A DNA stretch of 21,341 nt, from IMG/VR virus record IMGVR_UViG_3300027659_002888, positions 1 through 21,341 of that record; one strand, 5' to 3'. Below, piece after piece: positions 21,052 through 21,341 of this stretch. This stretch comes from a virus. The notes under the pieces are model-generated. The model had not been told where the DNA came from and did not search any database. It saw only the letters and a list, made by a program, of their open reading frames with translations. Every line of letters begins with the position of its first letter. Position 1 is the first letter of the stretch. Both the position numbers and the translations under genes were made by a program.

Positions 21052-21056
21052 TTCTT

Positions 21057-21194
21057 ATGAGTTGGTTCAAACATAAGCCTAGACTTAAAATACCCCCAAA
21101 GCAACATGCACATCACTCTAGCCCTATTGCAGAGAAGATGCTGAAAGAAGCTAAGGCTCGAGTTCAAACACCCAAACCTAAGAACGATCGATAG
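21057..21194 (+). CDS. 45-residue basic phage protein of unknown function
   Basis: The ATG at 21057 follows AGGGAG at seven-base spacing. The product starts MSWFKHKPRLKIPPKQHAHH and continues SSPIAEKMLKEAKARVQTP, ending KPKNDR. It is strongly basic with a Pro/His-rich front and one helix (IAEKMLKEAKARV). Small proteins with a P-P-K, H-H, S-P, K-M-L-x-E-A-K pattern appear in T4-like marine phages, function unknown. The coding call is supported by the ribosome-binding site, the elaborate leader structure and isolated placement. Confidence 0.65.
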   Translation: MSWFKHKPRLKIPPKQHAHHSSPIAEKMLKEAKARVQTPKPKNDR

Positions 21195-21239
21195 GTGTTA
21201 AAAAATTTACACCTATTGGGTGTTAAAAAATTTACACCT
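21193..21239 (+). repeat. two tandem near-palindromic repeats
   Basis: GGTGTTAAAA-AATTTACACC occurs at 21194-21213 and again, identical, at 21219-21238 (25-base period). Each copy can form a hairpin (GGTGT/ACACC plus AAA/TTT with a bulged T). The first overlaps the stop of the 45-codon gene. Possible roles are a protein-binding pair, an origin-like iteron or a transcript-end structure; there is no U-tract for a standard terminator. Confidence 0.75.
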
Positions 21240-21255
21240 AACAAAAAAATAACAT

Positions 21256-21279
21256 CGGAGTTTAATTTTAGAAACTCTG
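21256..21279 (+). terminator. hairpin, possible transcript end
   Basis: CGGAGTTT (21256-21263) pairs with AAACTCTG (21272-21279) over an 8-base loop, with one G-U pair. Only an A/T-rich stretch, not a U-run, follows, so it may be a weak terminator or an RNA-stability element. Confidence 0.35.
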
Positions 21280-21281
21280 TA

Positions 21282-21289
21282 TGTAAATA
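21282..21289 (+). promoter_or_regulatory. late-promoter-like motif
   Basis: TGTAAATA, 7 of 8 to the T4 late consensus, about 33 bases before the last gene's ATG and just after a hairpin. A start near 21295 would leave a leader containing TGGAG before the ATG. Confidence 0.4.
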
Positions 21290-21322
21290 ATATACAAATA
21301 ATTTCTCACATGGAGCGAAAAC

Positions 21323-21341
21323 ATGAAAAGAAAAGTAATAG
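21323..21341 (+). CDS. start of an unknown gene (3' end outside window)
   Basis: ATG at 21323, preceded by TGGAGCG at about eight bases and a late-like promoter further upstream. Only MKRKVI is visible. No product can be assigned. Confidence 0.5.

Noticed and set aside
21193-21239. CRISPR array
   Set aside because: Only two repeats with a 5-base gap, no spacers of usual size and no cas genes.

Overview
The window looks like part of the genome of a tailed phage of the T4-like (myovirus) type. All recognisable genes lie on the + strand, packed end to end with many 1-29 base overlaps, and no gap exceeds about 130 bases. Content typical of marine or freshwater T4-like phages includes class Ia ribonucleotide reductase with its glutaredoxin, a MazG-like pyrophosphatase, a PD-(D/E)XK exonuclease, a PAAR spike-tip protein, a beta-helix tail fibre, Hsp20 and small conserved phage proteins. 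DnaK and IscU read most like beta/gammaproteobacterial versions, so a host from those groups is plausible (inference). No capsid or polymerase gene is present to settle the taxonomy. I see no tRNA, rRNA, CRISPR array or insertion sequence.

Layout. 1-3151: end of an unknown gene, an exonuclease, a tail fibre and an unknown protein. 3179-9270: nucleotide metabolism (nrdA, nrdB, grx, a 5'-deoxyribonucleotidase) interleaved with a class II aldolase, a tail-associated protein, a possible Sm-like protein and PAAR. 9293-10845: a histone H1-like protein, a His-rich exported protein, iscU-iscA and an unknown gene. 10904-14084: conserved phage proteins, a SleB-like lysin, a possible holin and a coiled-coil membrane protein. 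14074-15228: ribosomal protein bS21, a DEDDh exonuclease and MazG. 15315-19288: dnaK, hsp20, clpS, heme oxygenase and a PcyX-like bilin reductase. 19299-20990: a large protein with a nuclease-like motif. 20991-21341: structured RNA around a 45-codon gene, then the start of another gene.

Regulation is unusually legible. One promoter class is host sigma70-like (TTGAC, 17-18 bases, TATAAT, usually followed by AAG) at 338, 7663, 10846, 14304 and 17696. A second class has the core TAAATA, like the T4 late promoter TATAAATA, before many other genes. At four genes the TAAATA motif sits in the 5' arm of a hairpin whose 3' side covers the ribosome-binding site or start codon. Read-through RNA would then be masked and RNA started at the embedded promoter would be open, the logic known from T4 e, soc and I-TevI. 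dnaK and hsp20 share a separate leader: late-like promoter, 5' hairpin, then a nearly identical 21-base block carrying the ribosome-binding site.

Together the genes suggest a phage that makes dNTPs, supplies its own chaperones and an N-degron adaptor, adjusts host ribosomes with bS21, degrades heme to a bilin, and carries Fe-S scaffold and carrier proteins. Iron use links NrdB, heme oxygenase, ferredoxin-dependent PcyX and IscU/IscA, but that link is inference.
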